A stretch of DNA of 64,000 nucleotides from Chlorocebus sabaeus (lineage: Eukaryota; Chordata; Mammalia; Primates; Cercopithecidae): the NCBI RefSeq assembly GCF_047675955.1, contig NC_132910.1, positions 117,845,143 to 117,909,142 on the forward strand, read 5' to 3'. The notes beneath the pieces were generated by a model. That model saw only the letters and a program-made list of their open reading frames with translations. It had not been told where the DNA came from and searched no databases. This document shows, piece after piece, positions 22,635 to 35,039 of the stretch (within the stretch, counting starts at the first letter, position 1; the number at the start of each line of letters is the position of its first letter). Position numbers and translations under genes: made by a program.

Positions 22635-23082
22635 CGTATTAATTTCCTATTCCTGCTGTAACAACTTACCACACACAATGATTTAAGCAATGCAAATTAA
22701 TATCTTGCATTTCCAGAAGTCAGAAGTTTCACTGGACTAACATCAAGGTGTAATCAGGGCTACATTCCTTCTAGAAGTTCTATAGAATGCTATCCTTGCT
22801 TTTTTTAGTTTCCAGAGGTTGACTGCATTCCTTGGTTCATAGCCCAATCATTCTGACCTTTGCTTCTGTGACTAAATCTCTTTATCTGGCTCTGACCCTC
22901 CTGCCTCCCTTTTATCATGACCCTTGTGATTACATTGGGCTACAAGATAATTCAGGATAATCTTCCAGTCTCAAATACTTAATCACATCTGTCAAATCCC
23001 TTCTGCTATATAAAGTAACATATGCAGATTACAGGGATCAGGACATGACCAACTTTGGGGAACCATTTTTCTACTTATCACA
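22635..23082 (+). mobile_element. Ancient LTR-like interspersed repeat
   Basis: 'gtattaatttcctattcctg', 'agaagtcagaagtttcactg', 'gcattccttggttcatagcc', 'cccttgtgattacattgggc' and the final 'ctacttatcaca' follow a familiar mammalian repeat that runs from TGTATTAGTTTCC to CTGCCTACCACA. The TG...CA ends suggest an LTR. I cannot give the family name reliably. A relative lies at 43030-43661. Confidence 0.55.
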
Positions 23083-23084
23083 GA

Positions 23085-23225
23085 TATATTGAGTGATTAG
23101 TACACAGAAGCAACCAGATAAGCACTTTCCCTTAATTCCTTACCAACTACTTCATCTTCATCTTCCCAACCACTTTATAACGTACATTCTATAAGGATGC
23201 TCATTTTACCTGAGGATTTCAAATT
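23085..23225 (+). repeat. Weak MIR match
   Basis: 'attgagtgattagtacacag', 'gataagcactttcccttaat' and 'tgctcattttacctgagga' fit the MIR order but are strongly diverged. Confidence 0.45.
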
Positions 23226-23229
23226 GTAT

Positions 23230-24055
23230 GTTTTTCTAATGAATCGCTGTAGTCTAAACCTTTCTAAATTATATAATTAAATGCCATTTTTTGTTGTCAA
23301 CATATCTTCACAGTCTGTATATATAACTAATTTTTTGCATAAAGGTAAGTGCTTCCATCTCTTTCAATTCTCGGGTATCAATTTGCTATATCCCATTCAG
23401 TCTAGTCTACTAAACATGGAGTAGTAGAACCTAGATAATGAGTGTGATATAAAGAAAGGGATTGGAAATGGATAGGGTAGAAATAAAACTGTTCATAACA
23501 TGGCAGGGAAATCTTCAGCATTTACAAGCATGTAGTAAGAACTGCTTTATATGGAGATAAGGTCAAATGGTACAAGGGGGTAGAGACATACCTGTCAAAC
23601 ATTGCAAACATAGCTACTCAGCACGAAAGCGCAGCATGAGATCATAGCAGTACTAAGTGCAAGGACTATGTTTGCTCAACCTTATATCCACAGCATTGTT
23701 GATTGCTAAGTAAATCAGCTGATGAAGATGAGAGACAGGTTTATTTTTTCAAGAGAGCCCCAGTTTTATCATTAACAAGGCAATATTCCACTAACCTCTA
23801 CCAAATAGGTGAAAGTGTTTGCCAAGTTCAAGAGTCTAGAAGGGCAATTATTTGATGAGGCACTAGTTATCATGGGCTCTCCCTGACATGAGCAGACAAT
23901 TGAGTTATTGATCTGTGGCCTGAGTAACCTGAGAGCAGGGGCATGGTAAAGGATGGCAAGTCTTCAGGAGAAGAACCCAGAAGAGCACAGCTCAAAAGGC
24001 CAAGGAAGCAGGGACAGAGGGGCAACTGACAGCACTTTGGTTTTTTTTTTTTTTT
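23230..24055. other. Unique DNA
   Basis: No gene or repeat recognised. It ends in a run of T before a MIR. Confidence 0.55.
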
Positions 24056-24057
24056 TC

Positions 24058-24142
24058 AGTCAGGCATGTTCTGAGCACTTTTCACACAGTAATTAATTCT
24101 ATCATCACGAAAATCTTATAAGGAAGATGCCACTATTATCAT
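24058..24142 (+). repeat. MIR core fragment
   Basis: 'caggcatgttctgagcactt' followed by 'tctatcatcacgaaaatctt' and 'ccactattatcatc' is a MIR core on the plus strand. Confidence 0.65.
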
Positions 24143-24144
24143 CA

Positions 24145-24715
24145 GCACTGACACGCCTTCCAAGCAAGGACCACACAGGGAATGCCTAGAGTTCCATGAG
24201 TTGGATTTAATATTTGTGGCAGTGAGGGATGTACATGGAGCATCATGGGGCACCTCAGAGAGTGATTGGAAGGACTTATTATGGGATTCGGGCTTAGGCA
24301 AGGTGATTTTGGAAGAGGGCTCCAGAAGGCAGACTGGACTGGGTACTCTGAAGAGACAGGAATAATTCTATGATTAGGCATATTAATAAATGTTTTCTAA
24401 ATGGAGGGCAGACTATAAGAAAGCTAACAAAGCAGCAATCACTCATGTCAGCAGACATTTTGTGGTTTTTACAGTGACCTTTTTCTTTTATCTGCACTTA
24501 GTCAAAATTGTCAACTTGCCTCTCTTTATCTTTATGCAGGTCACAGAATAGTCTTGTCTGATGTTGATGTTCTATGAGATTTCTTTATGTCTCATAGGAG
24601 AACACCAAGGCTTTGCTGTGATTGCCAGGCCAGCTCCTACCAACACTAAGACCTAGCTGTAAGATTTCAAGCTCTTTTTTCAAACATCAGGACTGCTTTC
24701 CTCTTTCTCTGTCTC
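24145..24715. other. Unique DNA
   Basis: Overlapping minus-strand frames at 24116-24497 show no domain. No repeat is recognised. Confidence 0.5.
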
Positions 24716-24719
24716 TGTC

Positions 24720-24856
24720 TTATCTATAGAGAAGCAGAGGCTCAGGAAGTTTCAGTAACTCACCAAAGGTCACTCAGCTATGTGCAAAGCAGGAATTGAA
24801 CCCAGGTAATTGAGTTCCAGATTCTAAGCCTTTGGCCATTGTGCTATATTATCAGC
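24720..24856 (+). repeat. MIR 3' half
   Basis: 'agaagcagaggctcaggaag', 'taactcaccaaaggtcactc', 'gcaggaattgaacccaggta' and 'gcctttggccattgtgctat' are typical of the MIR 3' half. Confidence 0.8.
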
Positions 24857-24859
24857 AGC

Positions 24860-27785
24860 TAGCAGCAGCTGTAGTGATAAACATAATGCCACATTTCCCA
24901 GCCCAGAGCTCACCACAAAGATCTTCTAAGAGGTATGAGGCTGTGAATGCTTTCACAGGATTCAATTTCTGTGACTGTAAACTTCTATTTTTAAAACTAC
25001 TCTGCCTGAATGAGTGCCAATGGTGAGGGTTTCACATCTCAACATTTACATTCAATCTTTTGCCATTGTTTAAATAATTTAACATTCTTCCATATAAATA
25101 ACAATTTTCACTTAGGCAGACTCTTACTATACATTGAGCATTACCCCAAGATGAAAAACCTCCTAAGTGAAAATCACTAAGGCAATTTAAAATACTGTTG
25201 TCCATGAAATTACCTTTAATCAAGTCACAAAACTTCCCCATTTCTCTCACTGAAAGTCCCAATTTCACCTCCTTCCTAACATTTTATGTTAACTATTGGA
25301 ATATATTTGTAATATATGCCCTTTGTTTGATCAACATATATTAATATTAGTTGTTATATAACTTGATCCTATAGACATTTTTAACATTTAAAGACACATG
25401 ATGTGAGAAAAAAATTCAATAACTTTTTACTTTTATTCAAAGAGATACGATAATAACATATTGAGCAAAAGATTTTCAAAAATTTATAGTGTAATTTAGG
25501 AAATTCATACAATTTAAGAAAGGGGATAAGAACCATGATTTCATAAAAATAAAAGATGATGTAAATATAAAATACACACATAATTAAAACAAAACACATG
25601 GTATTACAAAATGTATTTTTATACCCTGTTGGGTACTTAAAGAGAATTGTTTGTTTTTAAAATGCCAGTTTTTATAGTATGTTTGAAATTATATCCTATC
25701 AAATTAAATTTGATGAAAAACGTTCAATGTCAATTTAAACATTTTGCAAGCAGTTACTTCTTTTCCAGAATTATTTTTGGGATTTCCTGAGTCAAATTTG
25801 TAAAGATGACTGATTTGTAACACTGCTATTTGCACAAGACAGTTTATCTTTATCAGAGTCCTGAAGAGTCTGCCAAATGGAACCCAAGGTGGCGAGGGTA
25901 AGGTTTATACTGGATAGAGGCCTTGATTAGATATTCTTATGTTTCATTCCATTGATATAAAACTGCATTTTCCTTAGTTTCTTCCTTATTGGTCAAAGTA
26001 GAAAATTTCTAGGATGAAAGTCTCCATTTTATATGTCCATGCTAGACACAGCCAATGAGCCACACGCTCTGCTGCAGAACCTGTGTCCAGCTCACAGTCT
26101 TTAAAACAAAACCAAGAAATACCATAGACAATCCCTACAAATGTACCATGGCAGGCACACACACATGAATCTATTTATTAATCTACTTCCCATTCTTTCC
26201 CTGAACAGTTTCGGTTCCACAAAACTCTTTAAGTTGCTAACATGATTTCCCACAGGAAATATTTTTTATAATCAAGTAACTTTTATTCATTCATAGATGT
26301 TCTATTTTCTCTATCTAATTTATTATGTATGGGTTTCTTACAATCTTAATATAAAAATTTAATGAACAGCCATGACAATCTATATTGATTTTACCTGCTA
26401 CACTTTAACCTTCTAAAGAAGTAGACTTTGCACATTTTGTTGTATGCATGTCAGAATGATAGTGCATTACATTAATAGGGATCTATTCATTCACAGTGTG
26501 TAAGAGGCAGGGGTCTCAACTATGTCAGAACTGAATTTTAGGCATGTCTCTTAGGAGAACTAAGAAGAAATCTTTCACCTTGAACTTAAAATTTCTTTGT
26601 GTCAATTGACTTGGAGGCTTGTGCGTTTTCTAGAATAAAACTCAAACTATAATGGTGAGAATTAAATAACTCACAGAATGGCTAATATGCCAGGATTAGT
26701 ACAGGATGGACAGAGGAGCAAGGTTAATGTCCCAAAGAAGGTATACTGCAAGAGGGGAATGTGGCTTTCCAGGGAGAGACTCCATTTCAGTGAAAGGGTT
26801 GTAGTTTACAAGCTGCACTCAATGACAGAGCCTGAGGGTCTGAGAGAAGCAGTACTTTTGAGTAAAATTGTGACACTGTTGTTTCAAGTGAACTCAACCT
26901 TCCTTGGGAGCACTGTGGTAGAAAAGAGCCAAGTAAAATTTGGAAAAACAGTAACCACTCAAGGTCTTAAAAAAAACCCTGCTCTGGAATGCTTCTGACA
27001 CAGATATCAGAGGAGAAGGACATATGCCAAGAAGGCTGAGAGGCAGAATCGAGAATGATTCCACTCATACAAAGTTGTACTTAGCAGCAGGAACACCTGA
27101 ACATTGAGGAATGCCTCCCAAAGCAGAGGCTGTTATGGTCAGGCCCGAACAGGGACATTATCATATGAGCAGCAGCCTGAGAGTTAGTGTTAAGCTGCAA
27201 CCACGGGCTCAAGTTTCATTACCCATGAGGAGAAAGTATAAAATTAAGAGAACCTTGAAAGAGAGGTTACGTTTCTATAAATATGTAAATCGGTTCTAAT
27301 AAGCAAGAAATATTGAGGCCTATAAGGTGGTCTCATTTTTATGCACACAACGATGAATCACAGTGATATTGCAGCATTTATATTTTAGAATCAATAACCC
27401 GGTTGGTGGTTCATTTTGTGCCTGGCCTATTTATATTTTATAGGCACCAGAAAAACAACTAAGATTATGACTGTGAGTCCAATAATCCAGGTACTTAAGA
27501 AAGGCTAGATTTAAATCAGGAAGACATGGCCTAACATTTTTAGAATAAGAACATCCATGTAAGAGAAAATATTTTGTTTTTAAAGCATATGTTACAGACA
27601 AATTTTCAGCCTGATGAGGTGACAGTAAGTAGATATGGAACCATTACATAAAATTTATAAATATAGAAGTCATTTACATTAAAATTATTTGGGTGTTATT
27701 TAAATGTTTACATTAACTTGGACTATATTGAACATGACCAATCCATGGCACTGATTCATAATTATTTCATTAATTAAAGAGGACC
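24860..27785. other. Unique AT-rich DNA, no gene recognised
   Basis: The longest frame is 106 codons on the plus strand (26678-26998). It has no signal peptide, domain or splice context that I recognise. The minus-strand frame at 25032-25268 overlaps a region that weakly recalls MIR. Otherwise nothing is seen. Confidence 0.5.
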
Positions 27786-27789
27786 TCAA

Positions 27790-28760
27790 CTGGTTCCATT
27801 GCTTTGCATATAAACTACAGGTTAATGACTTCCAAATGTTTACCTCTGTTCCCATTTTTTCCTTAATCCTCCAGACTCTGAAATCTATATCTCTACTGAA
27901 TTTAAACTTAACATTCTCCCTAAAAAGCTCCTGAATTTCTCTGTGAACATCCTCCTTGAGTAATCTTCCCCATCTTGTTAAAAGGCAGTTCTAACCTTAA
28001 AATGCATAGGACAAAAAGCCTTGAGTCATCCCTGACTCCTCCTTCCAAGGATTCATTAGCAAATTCTGTGGTCTCCTCCTTCAAAATGTATCTCCAGTCT
28101 GACCACTTCTCACTGTCTCTGTTGCCCCAGGTCATCTGCAAGACTGTTGGATGAATTTCCTAACTTGGCTCCGTATTTCTACCCTTGGTTTATTCTCCAG
28201 ATAATGTGATCAAGTTATTGCTTATTTAAAACCTTCCAATAACTGTTTATCTGTCTAAAATTATGATGGTTAATCTTGGCCTAAAACATTGTTTTATGAC
28301 CTTGCTTTTTACTAGCACTCTGACTTTATCTTCTGTATTTCCCCGCCACTTCCTTCATTCCAGTCATAAAGACCTCCTTGGTATAACTCAAATTCCCATA
28401 CTCCCAACCCAGGATCTTTTCACTTCCTTTGTCTTCTAACTGGAAAGCTCTTTAATTAAATAATCATATGATTCCTACCTTCCTTTTGTTTCAAGCTATA
28501 CTCAGTAGTTGCATTTGCAGAGAGGTCTTTTTTGACCCCCCAGTACATTAAGACAAGTTTGCTTCTTCTCACTAATTTTATCTGCTATATTTTTCTTCAT
28601 TTCAATAGTTACCCCAGTAACACTCATTTTTGTTCATATGTGTCTTCTACCACTAAAAACATAAGTACCATGAAGTCCCCTGTAATATCCCCACCCAGCA
28701 CATGTGATAAGATGCTCAATAAGATGTTCAGTAAGATACCCAATAAGATGCTATTGGATA
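27790..28760 (+). repeat. L2 LINE, 3' part
   Basis: 'cttgagtcatccctgactcc', 'ggattcattagcaaattctg', 'accacttctcactgtctctg', 'aaaccttccaataactg' and 'gcagagaggtcttttttgac' follow the order of the L2 ORF2 end and 3' UTR on the plus strand. About 900 bases remain with many small changes. The tail carries a 12-base minisatellite (28706-28753). Confidence 0.75.
28706..28753. repeat. Four copies of a 12-base unit in an L2 tail
   Basis: The units are gataagatgctc, aataagatgttc, agtaagataccc and aataagatgcta, directly adjoining. They appear to grow out of the 'tgctcaataa' motif of the L2 tail. Confidence 0.88.
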
Positions 28761-28764
28761 AATT

Positions 28765-29285
28765 AAATAAGAGCAGAAAAATTAGAATTTCATGATTTTT
28801 AAGCTATTGTCTTTTAATCAACCCTTTAATGACTTTCTAAATAACTCATTGAACAGAGTTATAATTTGTAAAATTCTAGCAATTTTTCTGTTTACAACAA
28901 AATATTAGAGAATGCATAGTGCCTAATCTGGCAACTTTTTTTTCCCCTTGGTTATCAAATTTTAAACAATGCTTAGTTTTCTAGTCTTCAAAGTACAACC
29001 ACAGACTGCAATATCTGTCTAGTTTTCCAGCAGAAAAGAAAGTATGCATACTTAGCCAGAACTAACATGACCTCCCCAATCTGATTCCACCTAACTCTTT
29101 CACATTTATATATGAATACAAGGATTCTAGAAGGAGTTCCTTGAAAATGAAAGAAAGACAAGAAAAAAATCTACTCCTGAGTCTTATGCTCAAAGAAAGA
29201 TATTTGGAAGAAGTCAGAAGTCAATGGAAAAAAAAAAAAAATCTGCAATCATAAAAATATACCTGACAAGTATTCGCAAAGCAGT
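28765..29285. other. Unique AT-rich DNA
   Basis: No gene or element recognised. It ends in A- and T-rich runs before the next Alu. Confidence 0.55.
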
Positions 29286-29320
29286 TCTCATTTTCTTTTT
29301 TGTTTCTTTCTTTCGTTTTT

Positions 29321-29612
29321 CTTTTTTTTTTTTGAGATGGAGTCTTGCTGTATTGCCCAGGCTGGAGTGTAGTGGTGCGATCTTAGCTTTCTGCAACCTC
29401 TGCCTCCTGGTTCAAGCGATTCTCTTGCCTCAGCCTCCTGAGTAGCTAGGATGACAGGCATGTGCCACCATGCCTGGACAATTTTTGTATTATTAGTAGA
29501 CATGGGGTTTCACCAAATTGGTCAGGTTGGTCTTGAACTCTTCACCTCAAGATCTGCCCACCTCAGCCTCCTAAAGTGCTGGGATTACAGGCATGAACCA
29601 CTGTGCCCAGCC
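29321..29612 (-). mobile_element. Alu element (S age)
   Basis: A full-length Alu on the minus strand, from the T-run through 'gagatggagtcttgctgt' to 'ggcatgaaccactgtgccca'. It is preceded by a pyrimidine-rich tract (29290-29320), probably a decayed tail. Several open frames overlap it on both strands and are Alu artefacts. Confidence 0.95.
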
Positions 29613-29649
29613 TGTTTTCTTTCTTACATATCTTTTGGCAGATTGTAAC

Positions 29650-30092
29650 ACTGACCTCAATCTTTTACATGTCTTTGTACTCATATCCCGTCCATGGCAT
29701 CATTATTGACAAAGCATATCCCTTAACTTTGCATCCTGCCATGTGATTTGCTTTGAAGGCAGAAATGGCAGCGTGCCCATTCTGAGCACAGAGTTGAGGA
29801 GGCTGTGCAAGTTCCTGATTGTTCTTGTTTCTTGAGCATTACAATGATTACAGCAGGCCCTCCTGGTCCTAAAACAATTAGAGAATATGGAACAGAGTAA
29901 CTCCAACTAACCCACAGAACTGCAGTAACAAGCAGAGACTCCCAGTCAGAAAACCCTGATGAAAGCATTCAGCCCAGCCCAGTCCAGCCCAGACCAGCCA
30001 CAGACATTTGAAGGATAATAAATTATCATTGTTTTAAGCCACTGAGTTTTTAGGTAGCTTATTATGCACATCATAAAACCAATATAATCTTC
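29650..30092 (+). mobile_element. Old LTR, MLT1-like
   Basis: 'cctgccatgtgatttgcttt' in the left half and 'aataaattatcattgtttta' then 'agccactgagtttttaggta' at the right correspond to an old MaLR-type LTR. In between lies a pentamer-like run (29970-29999). The match is diverged and the left edge is uncertain. Confidence 0.5.
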
Positions 30093-30099
30093 TTTCCAA

Positions 30100-31210
30100 A
30101 ATACCTTTTATACTTACTTAAAGTATTTTTTTCATAAGTCAGAAAAAAGTTCAAGTTCAAAAATAAAAAAATGACTTCTAATCAGAATTTAGGTTGAAAT
30201 ATTCAGCACGAAAAAAATGACACTTCTTTAAAACAAAATGCATAGAAGGAATTTCTAATGAATTATCTTCTTAAAGACATATGAATAAAATGTAATTCTG
30301 AAGTGCTTTCATGATAAAAAAAAAGTCTGAACAAAACAAAATAGGAATAAAGAGAATAAAAGCCTTGTGATATTCATTGATATTAGCATTTTACTATTCC
30401 AAAAAGAATCTTAGTGTACAATAGCCACATAAAATTATAGTTTGCCTAAAAGAAATGAATTCCCAGAATAATAAAAGCTACCCTTTGAAAAATAGAATGA
30501 AGAGAAGCCTACAATTTATCAGACTGTAAATAAGAGATTGTCTAAAAGCCTATGAGAACAATGACAGCAAATAGTTTTCAGTCATGAGAGCTTACCAGAA
30601 TCAACCTAACATTACCCTTAGGGCCCATTAAAGGAAGATGTAGAAGAAATATCTAGACATAGAAACTTTTATTAGAGATGGTCATAAAACATTGATTGCA
30701 AAACCTTTTTGAATATCATACCAGGATCATTTATTTGAAGCCCAAATGGTTCATGAGTTACCAAGATGCTAATAAATCAAAATGGTTGTGAAGGTAATTT
30801 GTTTAACTTCCCATTTGTTCTTGTTAAACGTATATACACTGAAAGAAATTGTTCTCTTTATGTGCACATTGAACATATTTCTTAAAAGTGAGGCTTCAAT
30901 ATTGAGGGACTTTGAAATTAATCCCCTTTCACTCTTATGCCTATTTTCCCAAAAGAATCACCATACACGTATCTTGGCATTAACTATTCCTTTAGTCTGA
31001 CAAGAGAATATATCACTAAATTTAATCAAGAAACAGCCAATTCAGTTTTAGGTGGCTTGTTTCAACTCATAGGAATCCAGAAGGCAAATAGCATGGACAC
31101 TTGGTTATGTATGTCTTAAATGCTCCTAATTTACTATATATCATTCTTTCCGATGACAATTGGTACTCTGTCATATCCAGCAAAAAACTCATTTATGCAA
31201 GCTTTAGTAG
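30100..31210. other. Unique AT-rich DNA
   Basis: Frames at 30782-31119 overlap each other on the plus strand but show no domain. A possible donor (gtaagc, reverse strand, near 30590) follows a short open block, but the support is weak. Confidence 0.5.
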
Positions 31211-31214
31211 GACA

Positions 31215-31430
31215 TAACTTTTACTGGGCATTCACACTGAGCCAGGCACCACTGCAGGCACTTTACCAGAAGTAATTCCTTTAAGTCTCATCAATAACCT
31301 ATAAAATAGATTATATTGTCATCTCCATTTTACAGATTAGAGAAGTAAGGAATAGATTTGCTAACCTGAGATGGAACCAGTGTACTATTTCAGGCTGACT
31401 GAGTCTCTTAGCCATTATATCACAACTCTT
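31215..31430 (+). repeat. MIR SINE fragment
   Basis: 'actgggcattcacactgagc', 'gcaccactgcaggcacttta', 'catctccattttacagatta' and 'ctcttagccattatatcac' stand in MIR order. Confidence 0.82.
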
Positions 31431-31434
31431 AAAA

Positions 31435-33105
31435 ACTGGAAAATAAAACACTTATCACCAGATTTCCTCTTAGTATAAGAACAGTCTGATTTTAAAATAC
31501 CTTTAAGATTTCTTAGTTTGGAAGCTGAGGCTCTGAGAGAATTAGCTATCTGTAGTATTCTAGGGAAGAAAACAAGATCATCATTAACTTCCTTTAAATA
31601 TGAAATGAAAGGCAATCGGTGTTGAAGAGTGAGCTGGGGTAAGTCCAGACATTCATGTAGTAGAAAAGGAAGTAGAAACTGTTATTAAAAACAGAGATGT
31701 CTGATATTCAATTGTAAGTTGTCTGAATATGTAATATAAAACCCCCTGCCCCTCCCTATTTCAGACAAGTTGGTTACGTTTTCTCTGCCTTATATGAATT
31801 ATATTTTGTTTGCATTATGTGTTGTGGATGGTTGTAAACCAGGAGTCTGGGTTCTACATCTGGGTTAACAGATTAAATTAACTGGGTGAAAGCAAAACAT
31901 AAAATGTGATAGTAATCATAACAATATTAGGTTCTTAAAAATTCACAGAAATCTTTAAAATTTTTTAAGGTTTTGGACTCTCATCAGGGCATGGAATATA
32001 GGGGGATTTGGAATCACTTTTAAGTAAATTTTAAAACAGTGATTAAATCCAGTTGACAACATGCCATACATTTATCTTTTACTGTAATATTCCCACCATT
32101 GATAAATTGGCAGCCATCTTATCCTGACCTCCAACGTTATCCATACTTCCAAGAGCAGGTGCCTCCTTCTGTGCCTAAACACTTAACAGTCAGTGAAGCT
32201 TTCTGTCTGCTCTTTAATCTTAACTTTTTTTTTTCTCATTCCTCTGCCTTCTTTCCTTTCTTTTTCCTTTCTCCACCAGAGAACCAACCCTAAATCATCC
32301 AAAGCTCTGCCATGGCCATGAGTCAGGGTTCCCTGTATAAATGCCATCTGCTGTGTGGGTCCTTCTCCAACAAAAAATTGAGCTGATAGGAAAATACAGT
32401 TGTTGGTGAAGTTATATCTGTGAGAAGAAACATGAAAAACCAGAAAGATTGGAGTTCGCTGTATTTTACCATAAACCAATAGTGTGGGCGGGGCATTCCG
32501 CTCTAGTAACGGCTGCCCTTTTACAAAAATTAGAAGGTAGATCCTGACAACACAATGGTAGGATTTTTTTTTTTTTTTTAACCATCGAGTTTCTAAAATA
32601 AAAATGCAAATATTATTTCATTTCTTTCCTTCACCCTTATCCCAGATTCCAATAACCTACATACTTTGACAAACACTACTGTATTACAGAAAGGGGATAG
32701 TAAAATGCTTTGTACTATTTCCAAACTGCATATGTACCCTCAGATATAACATATGCCCCATATTCCTACCATTGGCTGAGATTTATTTTACAATAGAGCT
32801 CTAAAGATATAAAAGTAGATGATACTGATATTGGAAAGAGGACAAAGATGGAAGAATAATTTAGAAGACTCCCATAGCATGTAGAGTTTGTCTTTAGGAT
32901 GAATGTTTTTCAGAAAAACAAAAGAAAATTAAACAATTAATTATAAAATATTATACCTGGATATGACAACTCAACTAGAAACCTAAGTGCAAAATTAGAA
33001 TAAGATTCAAAATGCAAAGATAAAAATCTAAAACTTTATTTTATGTTTAAAAATACATATTCCAGCTTTACATTTTTCTCATTTCATAAATACTTGCTCA
33101 CATTT
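31435..33105. other. Unique DNA
   Basis: A pyrimidine-rich tract (32220-32278) ends in 'ttctccaccag', a good acceptor by itself on the plus strand, but the following bases do not give a sustained frame. On the minus strand 32290-32417 is open after an acceptor-like 'gtttcttctcacag' but lacks a good donor. Both are noted as findings only. Confidence 0.45.
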
Positions 33106-33115
33106 AAAACAAATC

Positions 33116-33422
33116 CCTAGGCCAGGTGTGGTGGTTCATGCCTGTTAATCCCAGCATTTTGGGAGGCCGAGGTGGGCAGATCACGAAGCCAGGAAATTGA
33201 GACCAGCCTGGCCAACATGGTGAAACTCCGTCTCTGTCGAAAATACAAAAATTAGCTGAGTGTGGTGGCATGTGCCTGTAATCCCAGCTACTTGGGAGGC
33301 TGAGGCAGGAGAATCGTTTGAACCCAGGAGGCAGATGTTGCAGTGAGCCGAGATCACACCATTGCACTCCAGCCTGGACAAAAGAGCAAAACTCTGTCTC
33401 AAAAACAACAAACAAACAAACA
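33116..33422 (+). mobile_element. AluS-like element
   Basis: A full-length plus-strand Alu from 'ggccaggtgtggtggttcat' to an A-rich tail with AAC repeats. The probable duplication 'aaaacaaatc' (33106-33115 and 33423-33432) is A-rich and therefore weaker evidence than usual. Confidence 0.95.
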
Positions 33423-33452
33423 AAAACAAATCTGTATTCAAGACAGCAGTCC

Positions 33453-33750
33453 AATCAGGTATAGCAGCTCACACCTGTAATCACTGTACTTTGGGAGGCT
33501 GAGGCAGGTGGATAATCTGAGGTCAGGAGTTCAAGACCAGCCTGGCCAACATGGTGAGACCCCATCTCTACTAAAAATACAAAAATTAGCTGGGTGTGGT
33601 GGCATACGCCTGCAGTCCTACCTACTTGGGAGGCTGAGGCAGGAGAATTGCTTGAACCTGGGAGGCAGAGGTTGCAGTGAGCCGAGATCACGCCACTGCA
33701 CTGTAGCCTGGGTGACAGAGCAAGACTCTGTCTCAAAAAAAAAAAAAAAT
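33453..33750 (+). mobile_element. AluS-like element, second of a pair
   Basis: A plus-strand Alu whose left end is diverged ('aatcaggtatagcagctcac'). The duplication agacagcagtcc (33441-33452) / agacagtagtcc (33751-33762) differs at one base. It stands only 20 bases after the previous Alu, in the same direction, but has its own duplication. Confidence 0.95.
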
Positions 33751-33764
33751 AGACAGTAGTCCGC

Positions 33765-35035
33765 TTGCTAGATATAAAATATTTCACTAAGAGGTCAGAC
33801 ATTATAATTTTAGATTAATTTTATATTGGTTAATTTTAAAAACATATACAGTTAATAGAGTTGCAAGGATCATATTCCCCTAAAGCGTCAGTCATGTACC
33901 ATCTCATTTTTCATGGTGACCTTACCATTTTTTCAGGATGTCATGCTGCAACTTCTGCTTCATCTTTTATGTTTCATTAGCACAAAACTTTGCCTCCTGT
34001 TTCTAGAAGCAAATTTAGGGTTCCAGTTCTTTTTTTTTTTTTTCCCCACTCTCAACAACAATTTGCCAGATGATCTCCCTCATTGTACTCTTTCTTCCTA
34101 TTTATCAGCAATAATTAATTTTCAGGCTACTCTTTCTTACATTTTTTTCTCATTGTATCACTTCCCTAATTATGAACCTAACATGGTCTCTACTTTCTCC
34201 ATAATATAACACCCTACACATTATAATCTTTTCTCACTCATTTATAACCATCTACCTTTGATTCCACAAGTTCTTTAATAAATGAACTACTGTCGGGCAT
34301 TAGAGGTATTTTTTGCCCCAGTCTTTTTTTCCCGTTTTAAAGTGTTATGATTCATTCTCTTATGCTGTTTGTTTCTTGGTCACTAAGACACTATAAATAC
34401 TATTATATTAATTATTCCCTTAAAATTTTTTGATTAGGAACTTGCATTTTTATATATATTATCTTACGATCAACAATTTAGAAAAACAAACTCCTTTATT
34501 ATCAAATGATTCTTCAATTAAAATGAGTATGAGTTATGTACAGTGCTACTTTAGTAAACATAATTCTGACACCATTAATTACAGAGGACATTTGCTATGC
34601 AAAATCATGAAGGACACTTTATTGTGTCTTACATAATGTACAAATATGAAGTGGATCTGGGCTGCCATGCAAAGCTAAGGGGAAGAAAAAAGACGTCCCA
34701 CTATACCCTGAACTGAGTGGGAGACAGAGGTTGTTTATCACCAGATGAGTGATAGGAATACTGGGAAATCTACAGTTCTGAGTTTCACAAAAGAGCCTGC
34801 TGCTAAAAGCTGAGGATAGAGAAAGAATATTGAGAAAAATCGCACAATATTCCAGATAGTACAAAGTAGTGGAGGTTCACCACTGAAAGAATTTGAAGAC
34901 TCATATACGAAAGGTATATGTGACAGCAATCAAACCCGAACTCAGCTCAACAGCCCTCTGGATTGATTATGACTCCCACACTGAAGACCTGATGAGAAAG
35001 ACAGAGGCCCCTTTTGGGGAATAAATATTACTTAA
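33765..35035. other. Unique DNA
   Basis: A strong donor-like 'gtaagg' on the minus strand (near 33925) follows a block closed in all three frames, so it is not coding. The part from 34930 may already belong to the L1M that follows. No gene is recognised. Confidence 0.45.
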
Positions 35036-35039
35036 CTCA

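Noticed and set aside
26678..26998. 106-codon plus-strand open frame
   Set aside because: No recognised domain, splice context or compositional break. Its length is only moderately above the chance level seen throughout.
28706..28753. Short regular repeats as a possible CRISPR-like array
   Set aside because: The units adjoin without spacers and the sequence is plainly a primate genome; this is a minisatellite in an L2 tail.
33104..33802. Long minus-strand frames of 86-116 codons
   Set aside because: They are the well-known antisense open frames of two plus-strand Alu elements.
33928..34010. Minus-strand block ending in a strong gtaagg donor
   Set aside because: All three frames contain stops between the acceptor-like 'tttgcttctag' and the donor.
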